Assembly (NCBI GenBank): GCA_964521025.1
Contig: CAZFPK010000067.1
Location: 1-16,253 of the forward strand
DNA length: 16,253 nt
Direction: 5' to 3'
Origin: DRTC01 sp964521025
GTDB taxonomy: Bacteria > Cloacimonadota > Cloacimonadia > Cloacimonadales > TCS61
The position numbers and the translations under genes were made by a program. Of this stretch, positions 14,291-16,253 are shown piece by piece (position 1 is the stretch's first letter; every line of letters begins with the position of its first letter). Under the pieces are notes generated by a model. That model saw nothing but the letters and a program-made list of their open reading frames with translations, had not been told where the DNA came from and ran no database searches.

Positions 14291-16201
14291 ATGAAAAATA
14301 AATTCGATGTAATCGTTGTCGGAGCAGGACATGCCGGGATCGAAGCTGCCTTAGCTGCTGCCAAAATGGGAGCAAATGTTCTCATTTTCGTGATCAAGAT
14401 CGAGTCGATCGGGAGAATGTCCTGTAATCCTTCGGTTGGAGGTCCTGCAAAAGGACATCTGGCTCGCGAGATCGATGCTCTGGGCGGTGAGATCGGGAAG
14501 GCTGCGGATATTTCCGGAATCCAGTTCAGGATGTTGAATAAGAAAAAAGGTCCGGCAGTCTGGGCTCCTCGTTCCCAGAATGATAGAACAAAATATACGA
14601 TTTTAATGCGGGAAGCTCTTGAAAATCAAACTGGTTTGAGCATCAAAGAATCGATTATCGATGAGATCATTTTATCCAAAAACAAGAAAAAAATTGCAGG
14701 TGTAAGATCGAATTTAGGTGAAGAATATTATGCTTCGAAAGTGATTTTAGCGAACGGAACTTTTTTGCGGGGAAAAATTCATATCGGGAATGTTTGTTAT
14801 AGTTCCGGAAGAGCCGGAGAACCGGCTGCGGAAAAACTCTCCTTATCATTAATAAAATCAGGATTGAATTTGGCGAGATTCAAAACCGGAACTCCTCCCC
14901 GAATCGATTTGAGATCAATAGATTTGAACAAGGTCGAGGAACAACCCGGAGATGAGGATTCACAAGGTTTTTCCTTTTATCGCGAGATAAAACTGAAAAA
15001 TGAAGTGAGTTGTTTCCTGACTTTCACCAACCCGGAAACTCATAAGATTATCAGTTCCAATCTCTATAAATCCGCATTATATGGCGGTTATATCAGCGGA
15101 ATAGGTCCAAGATATTGTCCTTCCATCGAAGATAAAGTCGTCAAATTTTCCCAAAAAGAACATCATCAAATATTTATCGAACCGGAAGGAAAAAAAACAT
15201 TTGAAGCGTATGTGAACGGAACTTCCAACAGCCTGCCGCCGGAAATTCAAATAAAAATGCTGCATACTATTCCCGGTTTGGAAAAGGCAAAAATAATCCG
15301 CTATGGTTATGCGATCGAATATGATTATATCGTTCCGGATGAGATCAAACCGACAATGGAAACGAAGAAGATGGAGGGTCTTTATCTTGCCGGGCAGATC
15401 AACGGAACTTCAGGTTATGAGGAGGCAGCTGCTCAAGGAATTGCTGCCGGGATCAATGCTGTCCGTTCTCTCGATAAAAAAGACCCAGTGATTTTCGACA
15501 GGTCGCAGTCGTATCTTGGAGTTCTACTCGACGATCTGGTAACCAAAGGAACGACAGAACCTTATCGCTTGTTCACATCCCGGGCGGAATATCGTCTCTA
15601 TCTGCGGCAGGATAATGCGGATGAAAGAATGATGCCGTTGGGAAATAAACTTGGTTTGATCGAAGATGTCAGGTGGCGGAAATTCCAGGAATTGAAAGAA
15701 ATCCGGAAAAGGGAGACGGAATTTCTAAAAAAAAATAATTCCCTCAAAACAAGCGATATTAAGGAGCCGACTCGCTTGATCAATATCCTGAAAAGACCTG
15801 AAATATCTTTCGATGACCTGCAAAAATACGGTTATGAAATTCCGAATGATGTCTCGGAAAATATAAAAGAGAGAATTTCTCTCGAAGTCAAATATGAAGG
15901 ATATCTGAAAAGACAACTTTCCGAAATCGAAAAATTTGAAAAAATGGAACACAATATAATTCCCGAAAATATCGATTATATGAAGATCGGTACGATCGCT
16001 TATGAAGCACGGGAAAGATTGAATAAGATAAAGCCTGTTTCGCTCGGGCAGGCGGCTCGTATTTCGGGAGTGAATCATACGGATATTACAGCTTTGATGA
16101 TTTTTTTGAAGAAGGAACAAGGAAAAAGGAGACGGGAAGCAGGAAATCAGGCTTCGCTGCGCTACGCCCTGACAAGTAGGAGAAATGCAAAAACTAATTA
16201 A
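14291..16201 (+). CDS. mnmG: tRNA uridine-5-carboxymethylaminomethyl modification enzyme MnmG (GidA)
   Basis: A 636-residue FAD protein that, with the GTPase MnmE, installs the (carboxymethyl)aminomethyl group at U34 of tRNAs reading mixed-codon boxes, using methylene-tetrahydrofolate. The FAD dinucleotide motif VGAGHAGIEAALAAAKMG is at 10-27. Cys45 in MSCNPSVGGPAKGHLAREID and Cys276 in GIGPRYCPSIEDK match the two conserved cysteines. The FAD-contacting region GLYLAGQINGTSGYEEAAAQG is at about 363-383, and the C-terminal helical domain holds SLGQAARISGV (584-594). The family normally ends shortly after this, near FLKKEQG (605-611). The remaining 25 residues (GKRRREAGNQAS...NAKTN) are basic and look like read-through of a repeat. 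The start has only a loose GGAA-rich site, but homologues begin at this point. A separate ATG 20 bp upstream is out of frame. Confidence 0.97.
   Translation: MKNKFDVIVVGAGHAGIEAALAAAKMGANVLIFVIKIESIGRMSCNPSVGGPAKGHLAREIDALGGEIGKAADISGIQFRMLNKKKGPAVWAPRSQNDRTKYTILMREALENQTGLSIKESIIDEIILSKNKKKIAGVRSNLGEEYYASKVILANGTFLRGKIHIGNVCYSSGRAGEPAAEKLSLSLIKSGLNLARFKTGTPPRIDLRSIDLNKVEEQPGDEDSQGFSFYREIKLKNEVSCFLTFTNPETHKIISSNLYKSALYGGYISGIGPRYCPSIEDKVVKFSQKEHHQIFIEPEGKKTFEAYVNGTSNSLPPEIQIKMLHTIPGLEKAKIIRYGYAIEYDYIVPDEIKPTMETKKMEGLYLAGQINGTSGYEEAAAQGIAAGINAVRSLDKKDPVIFDRSQSYLGVLLDDLVTKGTTEPYRLFTSRAEYRLYLRQDNADERMMPLGNKLGLIEDVRWRKFQELKEIRKRETEFLKKNNSLKTSDIKEPTRLINILKRPEISFDDLQKYGYEIPNDVSENIKERISLEVKYEGYLKRQLSEIEKFEKMEHNIIPENIDYMKIGTIAYEARERLNKIKPVSLGQAARISGVNHTDITALMIFLKKEQGKRRREAGNQASLRYALTSRRNAKTN
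16124..16198 (+). repeat. Repeat-like sequence forming the 3' end of mnmG
   Basis: The DNA encoding the extra MnmG tail is unlike the rest of the gene. It includes GCTTCGCTGCGCTACGCC between TCAGG (16147-16151) and CCTGA (16168-16172), a short inverted repeat. Its composition (GCTTCGCTGCGCTACG) is like dispersed palindromic elements. It encodes the low-complexity basic peptide ASLRYALTSRRNAK. No second copy is in the window, so its repeat nature is inferred. Confidence 0.35.
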
Positions 16202-16253
16202 CTAACATTTCCCACTTCATTTTATGCCTGTAACTCATTTAAAAATAAGTAAG

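Noticed and set aside
15725..16120. 131-residue minus-strand frame inside mnmG
   Set aside because: It lies wholly opposite a firmly identified mnmG, and its Phe/Ile-rich composition is what an antisense frame of AT-rich coding DNA gives.
16224..16253. Open frame ATG...MPVTHLKISK running off the right edge, possible start of the next gene after mnmG
   Set aside because: Ten codons are too few to judge, and no Shine-Dalgarno precedes the ATG (the upstream bases are pyrimidine-rich). It may be real but cannot be supported from this window.

Overview
The window is AT-rich bacterial chromosomal DNA with tightly packed genes and no phage, plasmid or insertion-sequence genes. The gene content points to the Fibrobacteres-Chlorobi-Bacteroidetes (FCB) side of the tree. 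It includes a gingipain-type (C25) protein ending in a type IX secretion (T9SS) sorting domain, a PorV-like outer-membrane protein and an archaeal/eukaryotic-type ProRS with a C-terminal zinc domain. My best guess, from general familiarity rather than a search, is Cloacimonadota (WWE1) or a close relative.

Layout. Positions 1-11066 are a co-directional minus-strand run of eight genes. In transcription order these are: a 1690-residue C25 peptidase with a T9SS tail (PorU-like); a PorV/PorQ-family outer-membrane barrel; a fibronectin-III-like lipoprotein; a short SLBB exopolysaccharide-export protein; a Wzz/BY-kinase (Wzc-like) protein with a tyrosine-rich tail; ispE; spoVG; and the 5' end of prs, cut by the window edge. 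Gaps are 18, 65, 61 and 10 bp. Then wzc overlaps ispE by 68 bp, ispE and spoVG share an ATGA, and spoVG and prs are 8 bp apart. The run therefore looks like one or two polycistronic units joining envelope/secretion genes to a conserved ispE-spoVG-prs housekeeping cluster.

Positions 11235-13746 hold two more minus-strand genes. One is an unusual fusion of an S4 RNA-binding domain to a PncC/CinA-C amidohydrolase domain. The other is proS. Positions 14291-16201 hold mnmG on the plus strand, divergent from proS across a 544-bp intergenic region.

The non-coding DNA around proS carries two diverged copies of a roughly 115-bp imperfect palindrome, one on each side of the gene, plus an unrelated CACGAA/GCGAAG-type low-complexity repeat. 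The last 25 or so codons of mnmG also look repeat-derived.

How the genes fit together. The C25 peptidase and PorV homologue match the PorU-PorV attachment pair that in Bacteroidetes removes the sorting domain of T9SS cargo and anchors it to surface polysaccharide. The SLBB and Wzc-like proteins are typical of polysaccharide assembly and export. A shared role in building the cell surface is a reasonable inference, but it is not proven by the sequence. No tRNA, rRNA, CRISPR array or convincing riboswitch was seen.
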